A DNA stretch of 20,694 nucleotides from Candidatus Rhodoferax mariagerensis (GTDB lineage Bacteria; Pseudomonadota; Gammaproteobacteria; Burkholderiales; Burkholderiaceae_C), in NCBI GenBank assembly GCA_016719055.1, contig JADKAW010000051.1:1-20694 (forward strand), written 5' to 3'. Under the pieces are notes generated by a model. The model searched no databases and was not told the DNA's origin. It was given only the letters and a program-made list of their open reading frames with translations. Both the position numbers and the translations under genes were made by a program. Positions 1 through 7,326 of the stretch are shown piece after piece (within the stretch, counting starts at the first letter, position 1; every line of letters begins with the position of its first letter).

Positions 1-947
1 CGCTGAATCACGCCGGTGCCCTTGCCATAGGCAATGCGCCCGTCGCGGGTGGTGCGGTAGTAGCCCACCATCAGTTGTGAATCGGTGATGGATTCACCAC
101 CGGTCCAGCCAATGCTGCGCAGGCGCGCGGGTAATGGTTCGGTGACCACGATGGCGCTGTTCACCGGCGTGATCAAGCGTGCCAGTTCTGGCACGGCCAT
201 GGCCCAGGCATTGGTGGCGATGACCACCGCCGATGCCTGCACTTGCGCCTGCGCGGTGGTCAACAACGCCGGGCTGCCGGTGAACAGCGACTCGACCGCC
301 GTGTTCTCAAAAACTTCAATGCCTTGTTGCAGCGCCACCCGCCGCATGCCGCGCACCAGCAGTGCGGGTTGCACCGTGGCGTTGCTGGCCTCTAGCACGC
401 CGCCCAGATGCATGGCCGACCCAGCGCGGCGCGCCACCTCGTGCGGGGCAAGCTGCTGGAAAGGCTTTTTACCGAGGCGGGAACACAGCCAGGCATCCTG
501 TTGTGCTTGCGTGGTGGCCGTCAGAGCCAGCCGCCCTGGGTAAAGTGGACGTCGATGTGATGTTGGACACAAAAGCGCCGATTCGGCAATCGCTTTTTCT
601 GAGGCCATTGCCCAGGCCAGAGCCGCGTCCTGACCCGCAATGCCCACCAGCGTCGAGATCTTGGGCCACCACGACATGGCAAAGCCGCCATTGCGCCCCG
701 ACGCCCCGCCGCCGCACACGTCGCGCTCCAGCACCATGACGCGGGCCGTCGGACGTTCAGCCTTGATGGCCAAGGCCGTCCACAAGCCCACATAACCGCC
801 ACCGATGATGGCCACGTCCACCACCTGGTTGTTCTTCAGCGCCGGGCCTGGTGTCAGGCCGGGTTCGGCCTCTTTGAGCCAATGGCTTCTGGCCAGTTGG
901 GCCAGCGACCGGGATGGGTCGCGTTCAAGCTGCAGGGTGGTTGCCAT
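1..947 (-). CDS. FAD-dependent oxidoreductase, DAO/PuuB-like (3' end outside window)
   Basis: The frame is open from an ATG at 947 down to position 1, about 315 residues of a protein usually near 430-460. A dinucleotide-binding motif, VDVAIIGGGYVGLWTALA, lies at about residues 46-63, followed by an acidic strand end (VMVLERD) and CGGGASGRNGGF, the usual flavin-contact region of DadA/PuuB-type oxidases. Such enzymes oxidise amines or amino acids such as gamma-glutamyl-putrescine; the substrate cannot be read from sequence. Between about 592 and 545 the +1 frame fits the family better (FCVQHHIDVHFTQGGWL) and the original frame resumes at TATTQAQQDAW. This is a compensating indel pair, probably sequencing error, so about 16 residues of the conceptual protein are wrong. 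No clear ribosome site precedes the ATG. The family call is firm, the substrate unknown. Confidence 0.85.
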   Translation of the reverse strand, partial: MATTLQLERDPSRSLAQLARSHWLKEAEPGLTPGPALKNNQVVDVAIIGGGYVGLWTALAIKAERPTARVMVLERDVCGGGASGRNGGFAMSWWPKISTLVGIAGQDAALAWAMASEKAIAESALLCPTSHRRPLYPGRLALTATTQAQQDAWLCSRLGKKPFQQLAPHEVARRAGSAMHLGGVLEASNATVQPALLVRGMRRVALQQGIEVFENTAVESLFTGSPALLTTAQAQVQASAVVIATNAWAMAVPELARLITPVNSAIVVTEPLPARLRSIGWTGGESITDSQLMVGYYRTTRDGRIAYGKGTGVIQ

Positions 948-998
948 GGTCAGGGGGGCGCTGAGCGTCGTTTTCGGTGACGTCTTGCAATCGCTTGT

Positions 999-1469
999 CT
1001 ACTGCCTAGCGCCACCTACAAGCAGATCCCAGTTGTCAGGCGGATGGCCACTGTCCAACATCTTGCGAAATACCCGATAGGCATCGTCGCCGCTTTCATA
1101 GGCGCGCTTGGTGTCCTCATCATTCGCCCATGCCAGGACGATCACCTTGCTTTGGGCGTGGTACCGGAAAAGAAGCCGGTATTGCTGGAAGAACCTGGCG
1201 CGCAGCCAGTGCTTGTGGTCATCTCCGAGCGTGTTTCCCTGCCGATACTCGGCACGCGCCGGATTTTGTGGAATCACCTCAAACGCCAGCTTGCCGATGG
1301 CGGCCAGGCGCTTTGTGGCATTTTTCTTCACAAAACCAATAGGGTCTTTTTGCCGAAAACCCTCAACTTGTCGGATCAACAGCTCAAGCTGATCAAGAAA
1401 TAAAGGGTGCGCAAAGAGGGTCCAGCCATTGACGGTCAGGGAGGCAGGGTCGGTTGCATCATTCATCAT
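999..1469 (-). CDS. yhaV: Type II toxin YhaV (RelE-superfamily ribonuclease)
   Basis: The protein has 156 residues, matching the E. coli YhaV length and pattern: VNGWTLFAHPLFLDQ near the N-terminus, a KKNATKRLAAI segment, RFFQQYRLLFRYHAQSK, and the C-terminal blocks VIVLAWANDEDTKRAYE and DAYRVFRKMLDSGHPP. YhaV is an mRNA-cleaving toxin held inactive by PrlF. The start chosen is the ATG at 1469, giving MMNDATDPASL. It overlaps the antitoxin stop by 11 bases, so the two are translationally coupled with antitoxin first. An upstream start at 1487 is open but would lengthen the overlap without adding family sequence. The frame is intact, unlike most of the window. Confidence 0.93.
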   Translation of the reverse strand: MMNDATDPASLTVNGWTLFAHPLFLDQLELLIRQVEGFRQKDPIGFVKKNATKRLAAIGKLAFEVIPQNPARAEYRQGNTLGDDHKHWLRARFFQQYRLLFRYHAQSKVIVLAWANDEDTKRAYESGDDAYRVFRKMLDSGHPPDNWDLLVGGARQ

Positions 1470-1788
1470 CGGCCGACAAGGGTTCATCGAGATCGATAAC
1501 GGCGTTGCTCACCAATGACCCGATTTGATGGACCAAGTTGGTATCAATGGCTGTTAATCGCTCTGGATGAGTCGTCATGTCATGGGCCAGAAATTTCAAA
1601 AAATGTCCCATGACGGGGTCCTCATCGTCAGCTTGACCCGATCGAGTCAGCACAACATCACCATCTGGGCGAATCGTAAAGCGGATCTTGTCGCGCTTAC
1701 CCAGCTTTAGCGCGCGGCGCACGCTCTCGGGAACCGTGGTTTGATAACGCTCGGTAAGTTTGGACTCTGCTTCAAGAATTGCGGACAT
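1459..1788 (-). CDS. prlF: Antitoxin PrlF (AbrB/MazE-type swapped hairpin)
   Basis: A 109-residue protein starting MSAILEAESKLTERYQTTVP. Its N-terminal half is an AbrB/SpoVT swapped-hairpin DNA-binding fold (TERYQTTVPESVRRALKLG, then DKIRFTIRPDGDVVLTRS). The C-terminal half (DPVMGHFLKFLAHDMTTHP to the end) is the acidic toxin-binding part typical of PrlF/SohA. It neutralises YhaV and represses its own operon in the known family. I chose the ATG at 1788 because the family begins there; an ATG at 1836 would add 16 residues running through the operator-like palindrome. It overlaps yhaV by 11 bases and is intact. Confidence 0.92.
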   Translation of the reverse strand: MSAILEAESKLTERYQTTVPESVRRALKLGKRDKIRFTIRPDGDVVLTRSGQADDEDPVMGHFLKFLAHDMTTHPERLTAIDTNLVHQIGSLVSNAVIDLDEPLSADDE

Positions 1789-1823
1789 GGGGTTTCTGAC
1801 GTTCGTGATCTGAATCAAATGGT

Positions 1824-1837
1824 AATGCAATTGCATT
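1824..1837. promoter_or_regulatory. Perfect 14-bp palindrome upstream of prlF, candidate operator
   Basis: AATGCAATTGCATT is its own reverse complement and lies 36 bases upstream of the prlF ATG. AbrB-fold antitoxins bind palindromes in their own promoters as dimers, so this is the natural autoregulatory site. The binding role is inferred from position and family. No convincing -35/-10 pair was identified around it. Confidence 0.55.
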
Positions 1838-1938
1838 GCTGCGTCTATATGCGCCGTTCAATGGGGTGCAATTCAAAGAGATGTGGCAAGGTGGAAAACC
1901 AAAGATTCACTACCAATCAAGTGGGGTGGCTCAAACCC

Positions 1939-2059
1939 GGCCCGGTGATGGGGCCATGTGCATGCGGTTTTGGGGTGAAATCACACGCGAGATAGGCCGT
2001 GCGGTGTTAGCGCCTTGTCGCACGCCTAAAGCCGAGTCACATGACCCAATCACCGGGCC
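1939..2059. repeat. Imperfect inverted repeat, 22-bp arms (REP-like)
   Basis: The arm at 1939-1960 (GGCCCGGTGATGGGG then CCATGTG) is matched in reverse complement by 2038-2059 with 20 of 22 bases identical and 77 bases between. The left arm is itself a small GGCCC/GGGCC hairpin, as in bacterial REP elements. Sequence just past the right arm (TGACCCGTCACCCAATC) repeats part of it. Relation to REP elements mobilised by RAYT transposases is inference. Confidence 0.6.
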
Positions 2060-2117
2060 TGACCCGTCACCCAATCAACCCATTTGAGAAAACCTGTCGG
2101 CTTGTCAACAGCTCACA

Positions 2118-2205
2118 CAATCAGTCGGGTGATACGCTTTGCGTAGGTCAAGGAGGGACCCGGTGCATTGGGGACATGAAGCAAAGCGTATCGCCCGGCT
2201 GATTG
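2118..2205 (+). repeat. 25-bp inverted repeat / long hairpin, 38-nt loop
   Basis: The arm at 2118-2142 pairs with 2181-2205 along 25 positions. In a plus-strand RNA all 25 pair: 23 Watson-Crick plus two U-G wobbles (2125 with 2198, 2130 with 2193). In a minus-strand RNA those two would be A-C mismatches. That asymmetry suggests, weakly, a structured RNA made from the plus strand. There is no U-run after the stem, so it does not look like an ordinary terminator. Confidence 0.65.
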
Positions 2206-2354
2206 CCACCACCACCCGGCCTGCCCAGGCTCCATGACCGCCTGCGTGCCAGGTGGGTCTCATTCGAGAGAAGTCCACATCGCTTTGAATCGCACCCCGT
2301 TCAATGGCGATATTTGTCGATCTGCACAGTGCGCCCACGACACAATAGCGCCCT

Positions 2355-2663
2355 ATGCCACGCCTCATGCAAGCTCCCAACCTGGTCCTGGCTACGCTGT
2401 GGGTGGGTTGGCTTGAGGCCGACGGGATTGCCGCCAGCGTTCAGCGCGAATACCTCCGGGGTGCCTCTGGCGAGTTGCCACCTGATCAATGCCTGCCCGA
2501 GGTATGGATTGACGACCCGCTGCAAGTACCTCAGGCGCTTGAGCTGCTGAACGTGCTGCGCCGCACACCACAGCGGCGCTGGGCCTGCGCCTGTGGTGAA
2601 TTGGTGGAAGGTGGTTTTGAGCAGTGCTGGAACTGCGGGGCCATGATGCCGCGCAGCGGCTGA
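2355..2663 (+). CDS. DUF2007-family protein with C-terminal zinc ribbon
   Basis: A 102-residue protein beginning MPRLMQAPNLVLATLWVGWL. The N-terminal part fits DUF2007, a small ferredoxin-like fold labelled a putative signal-transducing domain: membership shows in the opening QAPN..LA..W block, in GIAASVQREYL and in GELPPDQCLPEVWI. The C-terminus carries two CxxC-type knuckles, CACGE and CWNCG, spaced like a zinc ribbon. The biochemical role of the family is unknown. It lies 56 bases upstream of the exporter gene on the same strand and could be co-transcribed with it. The frame is intact. Confidence 0.82.
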   Translation: MPRLMQAPNLVLATLWVGWLEADGIAASVQREYLRGASGELPPDQCLPEVWIDDPLQVPQALELLNVLRRTPQRRWACACGELVEGGFEQCWNCGAMMPRSG

Positions 2664-2719
2664 AGTCAAGACCGAAGCATTTGTGTCACCATCAGCGCCC
2701 ATAACCTGAAAGACTACAC

Positions 2720-3347
2720 ATGAGTTTGAGTACCTGGTGGTTGTTTGTCGCAATGACGTTTGTGGTGTCAGCCACGCCTGGCTAACATGATGTTGGTGAT
2801 GAGCAACAGCGCCCGCCACGGTTTGCGCAACGCGGTGATCACGATGGCGGGCTGCATGACGGCCTTGCTGGCCATGATGAGCCTGTCGGCCGCTGGCCTG
2901 GGGGCTTTGTTGCATGCGTTTCCAGCGGTTTTTGATGCGCTGCGGCTGGGTGGGGCCGCTTACCTGGCCTATCTGGGTGTCAGAAGCTGGTGCGCACCGG
3001 TGCAAGCGCTGGCCCCGGGATCACCCCGCCCGACGCATTCGGCGGCCCAACCGGCAGCCCTTTACCGGCAAGGCTTGTTGGTGGCGGCCAGCAACCCCAA
3101 GGCAATTTTGTTTGCAGCGGCCTTCTTTCCACAGTTCATCAACCCGGACTTGCCCAATGTCCCGCAGTTTGTCATCTTGCTCGCCACCTTCTCGGTCATT
3201 GAAGTCAGCTGGTATTTTGTCTATGCGGCCTCAGGCGCCAAGCTCTCGGTCTATTTACAGCGCGCCGCCGTGATGAAGGCGTTTAACCGCCTCACGGGGG
3301 GTGTGTTTGTCGGGTTTGCGGCTTTGATGGCGATGGTGCGGGAGTGA
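2720..3347 (+). CDS. LysE/RhtB-family amino-acid exporter (one frameshift)
   Basis: An inner-membrane exporter of about 209 residues once the frame is repaired. The start at 2720 gives MSLSTWWLFVAMTFVVSATPG, then a stop appears at about 2783. The family reads ATPGPNMLLVMSNSARHG here, and the continuation NMMLVMSNSARHGLRN is found in another frame, so two bases are missing (or one extra) near 2782. The rest is intact, with hydrophobic helices and the family blocks LRLGGAAYLAYLGVRSW and ASNPKAILFAAAFFPQFI. LysE/RhtB proteins export amino acids or homoserine-like compounds; the substrate is not predictable. Its stop lies 18 bases before the R-M start codon. Confidence 0.85.
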
Positions 3348-3364
3348 AACAGAACCATGTTGCC

Positions 3365-6300
3365 ATGACCCCCGCAGACTTCATCGCCAAATGGGGCGCG
3401 CCCGCTGGTGTGCCCGGCCCAGCCTATGCGCTGAACGAAGAGCAAGGTGCACAAAGCCATTTTCTGGACCTGTGTGAATTGCTGGGCGTGCCCAAGCCTG
3501 GTAGCGCTGAGGGCTATCTGTTTGAGGAAAAAAGCACCATCATCGGTGGCAAGACCGGTTATGCCGATGTCTTCATGCGCGGCGTGTTTGCCTGGGAGAA
3601 CAAGGCCCCTGGCAAAAACCTTGATGCCGCGTTAAAACAACTGCTGACCTACAGCCTGGCCCTGAGCAACCCGCCGATTCTGGTGGTGTCTGACCGCCTG
3701 ACGATCCGCATCCACACCCAGTTCACCGGCCACCCCAGCCAAACCCACACCATCGGCATCAAGGAGCTGGACCAGCCCGACAAACTGGCCCTGCTGCGCC
3801 GCGTCTGGACTGCGCCCGAGAGCTTCAAGCCCAAGGTCACCAACCGCGACATCACCGAAGCCGCTGCCAAAAGTTTTGCCACCCTGGCCGAAGGCTTGCG
3901 CCGCCGAAGTGATCCCTTGCACCCGAGCTCTGACCCCCTTGTTCCGGCAACTTCAGAAGCCACCGCCAACCGCGTGGCCCACTTTCTGACCCAGTGCCTG
4001 TTCTGTTTTTTCGCCGAAGACGTGGGCCTGCTGCCCGGGCGCATGTTTGAGCGCCTAGTGGGCAACCGCCACATCACCCCGGCCCGGCTGACCCAGGGCC
4101 TGACCGACTTGTTCAAGACCATGGCCGGCGGTGGCATGTTTGGTGCAGACGACATTCCCTGGTTCAACGGCGGCCTGTTCCAGCGCATTGACGTGCCGGC
4201 GCTGTCAATTCTGGACGTGACCGAACTGCGCAATGCCGCCGACCTGAACTGGAGCGCCATCGATGTGTCGATCTTTGGCACCCTGTTTGAGCGCGGTCTG
4301 GACCCGACCAAACGCAGTCAGCTCGGTGCCCACTACACCGACACCGCCACCATCGACCGCATCATCGACCCTGTGATGCGCCACCCGTTACTACAAAAAT
4401 GGGAGCTGGTAGCGCAAGCCATACAAGGGCTGCAGGCCAAAAGTACCAAAAGAAATGACAAGCACCAGCAGGAAGCCAGCCATCTGTTCATCGAGTGGCT
4501 GGACTTTCTGACCCGCTACCGCGTGCTGGACCCGGCTTGTGGCAGCGGCAACTTTTTGTTTCTGGCGCTCAAGTGCCTGAAAGACATCGAGCTGCAAAGC
4601 CACCTGCAAGCCGCCGACCTGGGGCTGGACCGCCAAACCGATATGGTGACTGGCCCGCACAACGTGCTGGGCATCGAGCTCAACGGCTACGCCGCCGAGC
4701 TGGCACGCGTGACGGTGTGGATTGGTGAACTGCAATGGCGCCTGGCGCATGGTTACGAGTTCAAGCTGAACCCGGTGCTGGAGCCGCTCAACCACATTGA
4801 GTGCCGCGATGCGCTGCTGAGCTGGCCGGAGGTTGCGGACATATTGGGGTCGAACCCTATGGACTTGGCGTATTGCCAATTTGCGCAGAGAAACTCGGGC
4901 TCTGACCCCGGTTTGTCCGATGCCCTTGAGCTGGAAAAGGACAGGCTTGCTTCCCCTGCCGAGTCCGGGGCGCGGGCGGGGCAGATGCCGGGGCCTCATA
5001 CGCTTCGCTTTTTGAAATCGGCACCGACATCCGCCCCACCCACACCCCTACGCGCACTTGACGAGATGGGTCAACGGCAAGCCGCTGCCTTGAGCCATCC
5101 CGGCGCACGTAAAAGTGGCGTAACTCTCCCGCATGATGCGTTCACCGTCGCGCCCGAAGTGAACACTCTAGGCACCGCCACTGAGCCAGAAATGGGGTCA
5201 GATCCCAATTCGGCCCAACACGACTCGCCTCGTCACGATTGCCGCCCCGAATTGGGCTCTGACCCCGTTTCTGGCGGTGTCCGCGAGGCGACCTGGCCCA
5301 CAGCCGATGTGGTCATCGGTAACCCGCCGTTTCTGGGTGGCAGCAAAAAGCGCCGCGAGCTGGGCGATGCCTACTTTGCAGCGCTCGACAGCGTATTTGC
5401 TGGCCGCGTGCCCGGCGGTGCGGACCTGGTGTGTTACTGGTTTGACAAGGCGCGTGCACATCCAATCTGGCAAACTTCAATCCGCTGGCCTGGTCGCCAC
5501 GCAGTCGATCCGATCAGGGTCTAACCGGGTGGTGCTTGCCCATTTGCTTGAAAATTCATTTTCAGAACATAATTGCGACCATGGCAACAGCAACTTTCGA
5601 CACACTGCAACTGGTGGAGCAACTGCGCTCTGCGGGCATTTCTTAGGAACAAGCCGAGGCAGTGGTGAAAGTTATTGCCAAAAGCCAGGACAGCTTGGTG
5701 ACCCAGCAGGGTCTGGAGGTCGCACTGACACCCCTGCGCACCGATCTGGCGGTGCTCAAGTGGATGATGGGCTTGATGATCGCTGGCGTCATGTCGCTGG
5801 TGCTCAAGACCTTCTTTTAAATACACCCCCAATTTCCATCTTCAACGCCTGGGCTGATGAGTCTTGGGTGAACGAAGGTGCTGCCGTGCGGGTGTCGCTG
5901 GTGTGTTTTGGGGTTGGCGCACAAACCGTGCAGCTCAATGGAAAGACCTCTCACGCCATTCATGCCGACCTGACCGCTGGTGTCGGGCTGGATTTGACGC
6001 TTGCAACTGTGCTGCCTGACAACGTCAACGCCAGCTTTGAAGGCACCAAAAAATACGGCGACTTCGACGTTTCTGGTGAAATGGCACGCCGCTGGCTTGG
6101 GCTTCCCAATCCGCACGGCCAGTCCAATGCACAAGTTGTTAAACCCTGGCGCAATGGGCAAGATTTGAGCAAACGGCCCAGCGATACCTGGATCGTTGAT
6201 TTTGGCGTTGCCATGAGTGAAGGAGACGCGGCACTTTTTGAGGCTCCGTTTGATCATGTTTTGCAGCATGTCAAGGCCGAGCGATTGAAAGTACGCAGAG

Positions 6301-7196
6301 AACGAACGGCACGGCTTTGGTGGTTGCACGAAGAAGCACGCGTTTCCATGCGCAAGGCTTTGCTCAACGTGCACCGTTACATTGCAACCCCGCGCGTCTC
6401 AAAATTCCGATTTTTTGTTTGGCTTGACATTTGCGTTCTTGCCGACACGCGCCTGAACGTCATCACTCGCGCCGACGACACCACCTTTGGCATCCTGAGT
6501 TCCCGCATCCACGAAGTCTGGTCGCTGGCGCAGGCATCCATGCATGGCGTCGGCAACGACCCCACTTACAACGCCAAGTCCTGTTTCGAAACCTTCCCTT
6601 TCCCCACCGGCCTGACCCCCGCCGACACCGCCCACCAGCACACTGAAACCTTGCCAGACGGCACCCTGATCCCAGCCCATCTTTCAGAGCAAAATACGCC
6701 TCTAGCCCACGTCAAATATGCGCAAGCAGCTACTAACAACGTAGCGTCACAGATACCGTCACGCTCTGACCCGGAGCAGAACCCTTTGCCGCCCAAGCGC
6801 CCGGAGCACACACCGCCCAAGAACACCGTGCGCAACAACGCCATCGCCATCGCCACCGCCGCCAAAAAACTCAACGACCTCAGAGAAACCTGGCTCAACC
6901 CACCCGAGTGGACGCACAAGGTGCCCGAAGTCACGCCGCTTGGCATGACACGGTCGCCTTACCCCGACCGAATCGAACCCAAACCTGGCCTCAGCGAGCC
7001 AGACCTGAAGGCCCTACAAAAGCGCACCCTGACCAACCTGTACAACGCCCGTCCCGCCTGGCTAACCCTGGCGCACCAGCAGCTTGACGCAGCAGTAGCC
7101 GCCGCCTATGGCTGGACCGACTACAGCGCCGCCCTGCCCGACGATGAAATCCTCAAGCGCCTGCTGGCGTTGAATTTGGCCGCTACATCGCGCTAA
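3365..7196 (+). CDS. Single-chain type IIL/IIG restriction-modification enzyme, MmeI-like (frameshifted, repeat-expanded)
   Basis: The N-terminus (MTPADFIAKWGAPAG) leads to a PD-(D/E)xK nuclease with D68, E78 and K80 (D-x9-E-x-K, in GYADVFMRGVFAWENK), the MmeI spacing. A helical linker follows, then methyltransferase motif I (VLDPACGSGNFLF) at about residue 387 and the gamma-class catalytic motif NPPF at about 653, then a target-recognition region and a C-terminal helical part (AKKLNDLRETWLNPPEW). Such enzymes methylate one strand and cut at a distance. The start at 3365 is chosen because the family begins there. Abnormalities: a frameshift near 5460 (KARAH, then IQSGKLQSAGLVATQSIR in frame 3); about 140 extra residues between motifs I and IV made of repeats; a DUF1640-like relic at about 5540-5825; and two 46-bp repeats. 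MmeI is near 920 residues, while this span is about 1,277 codons. Probably inactive unless the frameshift is an error. Confidence 0.85.
4391..4436 (-). repeat. 46-bp dispersed repeat, copy 1 (inside the R-M gene)
   Basis: Read on the minus strand it starts CCTGCAGCCC and ends TTGTAG, aligning without gaps over 46 bases with the copies at 6699, 7203, 9766 and 20591. It is the most diverged copy. It is translated in frame within the helical linker of the R-M protein (QKWELVAQAIQGLQAK). Confidence 0.6.
4846..5275. repeat. REP-like repeat block inside the R-M gene
   Basis: Four GGGxTCxGAxCCC-like cores occur here: 4846-4857 (GGGGTCGAACCC), 4897-4909 (GGGCTCTGACCCC), 5194-5206 and 5254-5266. The last two are the centres of a 29-bp inverted repeat, 5185-5213 against 5247-5275, identical at 27 of 29 positions with a 33-nt loop. 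The block remains open in the R-M frame and corresponds to the extra residues between the end of the DALLSW segment and EATWPTADVVIGNPPF. Similar GGGGTCAGA elements accompany RAYT transposases elsewhere; that relationship is inference. Confidence 0.7.
5544..5573 (+). promoter_or_regulatory. Possible sigma-70 promoter of the DUF1640-like relic
   Basis: TTGCTT at 5544-5549 and CATAAT at 5568-5573 are separated by 18 bases in a locally AT-rich stretch, eight bases before the relic's ATG at 5581. The short leader leaves no ribosome site, so this is a weak call. Confidence 0.25.
5581..5820 (+). pseudogene. DUF1640-like small coiled-coil membrane protein, nonsense-broken, inside the R-M gene
   Basis: In frame 1, 80 codons run from ATG 5581 to TAA 5818-5820, with one internal TAG at codon 22 (5644-5646). 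The protein reads FDTLQLVEQLRSAGIS, stop, EQAEAVVKVIAKSQDSLV, then a coiled coil (LEVALTPLRTDLAVLKWM) and a C-terminal membrane helix (MMGLMIAGVMSLVLKTFF). This is the layout of DUF1640/CCDC90-type proteins: the FDT opening, the AGxxxxQAEA motif, a coiled coil and a terminal helix. A CAG-to-TAG change would explain the stop. It lies within the R-M gene, between SIRSGSNRVVL and IFNAWADESW, where the family has no such segment. The R-M frame stays open across it. Function of the family is unknown. Confidence 0.65.
6699..6744 (+). repeat. 46-bp dispersed repeat, copy 2 (inside the R-M gene)
   Basis: Begins CCTCTAGCCC, contains GCGCAAGCAGCTACTAAC and ends CGTAG. It is in frame in the C-terminal part of the R-M protein (PLAHVKYAQAATNNVAS), adding residues between the recognition region and the AIAIATAAKKLNDLRE helix. 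An RSDP imprint of the second repeat type follows directly at 6762-6773. Confidence 0.7.
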
Positions 7197-7202
7197 ATAG
7201 TG

Positions 7203-7248
7203 CCTCTAGCCCTTATAAAATAAGTGTTGACAGCTATTTAATATGTAG
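7203..7248 (+). repeat. 46-bp dispersed repeat, copy 3 (R-M / iorA gap)
   Basis: Begins CCTCTAGCCC at 7203, contains TTGACAGCTATTTAATATG and ends GTAG at 7248. It starts seven bases after the R-M stop codon. The TTGACA at 7227-7232 is a consensus -35 hexamer, but the sequence 16-18 bases downstream (TAAATC/AAATCA) is a poor -10. The remaining 78 bases to iorA show no other clear signal. Confidence 0.75.
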
Positions 7249-7326
7249 TAAATCACGCGCTGACCAACCGCTACAAGCCTTCATACTGGATTTATCATTC
7301 ACTCCTGACTCTGAACTGGATCACAC

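Larger units (their letters stand above)
1838..2354. other. Gene-free region with inverted repeats
   Basis: About 500 bases between divergent prlF and the DUF2007 gene. The short open frames here have no recognisable protein character. The stretch holds two inverted repeats (1939-2059 and 2118-2205) and a direct repeat ACCCAATCA at 2044-2052 and 2069-2077. From about 2210 to 2354 I see only presumed upstream sequence of the DUF2007 gene, with no clear promoter. Confidence 0.6.

Noticed and set aside
1836..2087. 83-codon plus-strand open frame upstream of DUF2007
   Set aside because: It runs through the inverted repeat, with no ribosome site and no family resemblance.
2118..2205. Integron attC-like site
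   Set aside because: The long stem suggested it, but the conserved GTTRRRY/RYYYAAC boxes and unpaired extrahelical bases are absent, and there is no cassette array.
2301..3005. 234-codon open frame on the minus strand across the DUF2007 and exporter genes
   Set aside because: It is antisense to two recognised families, is rich in His/Gln/Arg as expected from reverse reading of GC-rich codons, and shows no domain.
4391..4999. 202-codon minus-strand open frame inside the R-M gene
   Set aside because: Its translation mirrors the methyltransferase codons; the plus strand carries motif I here.
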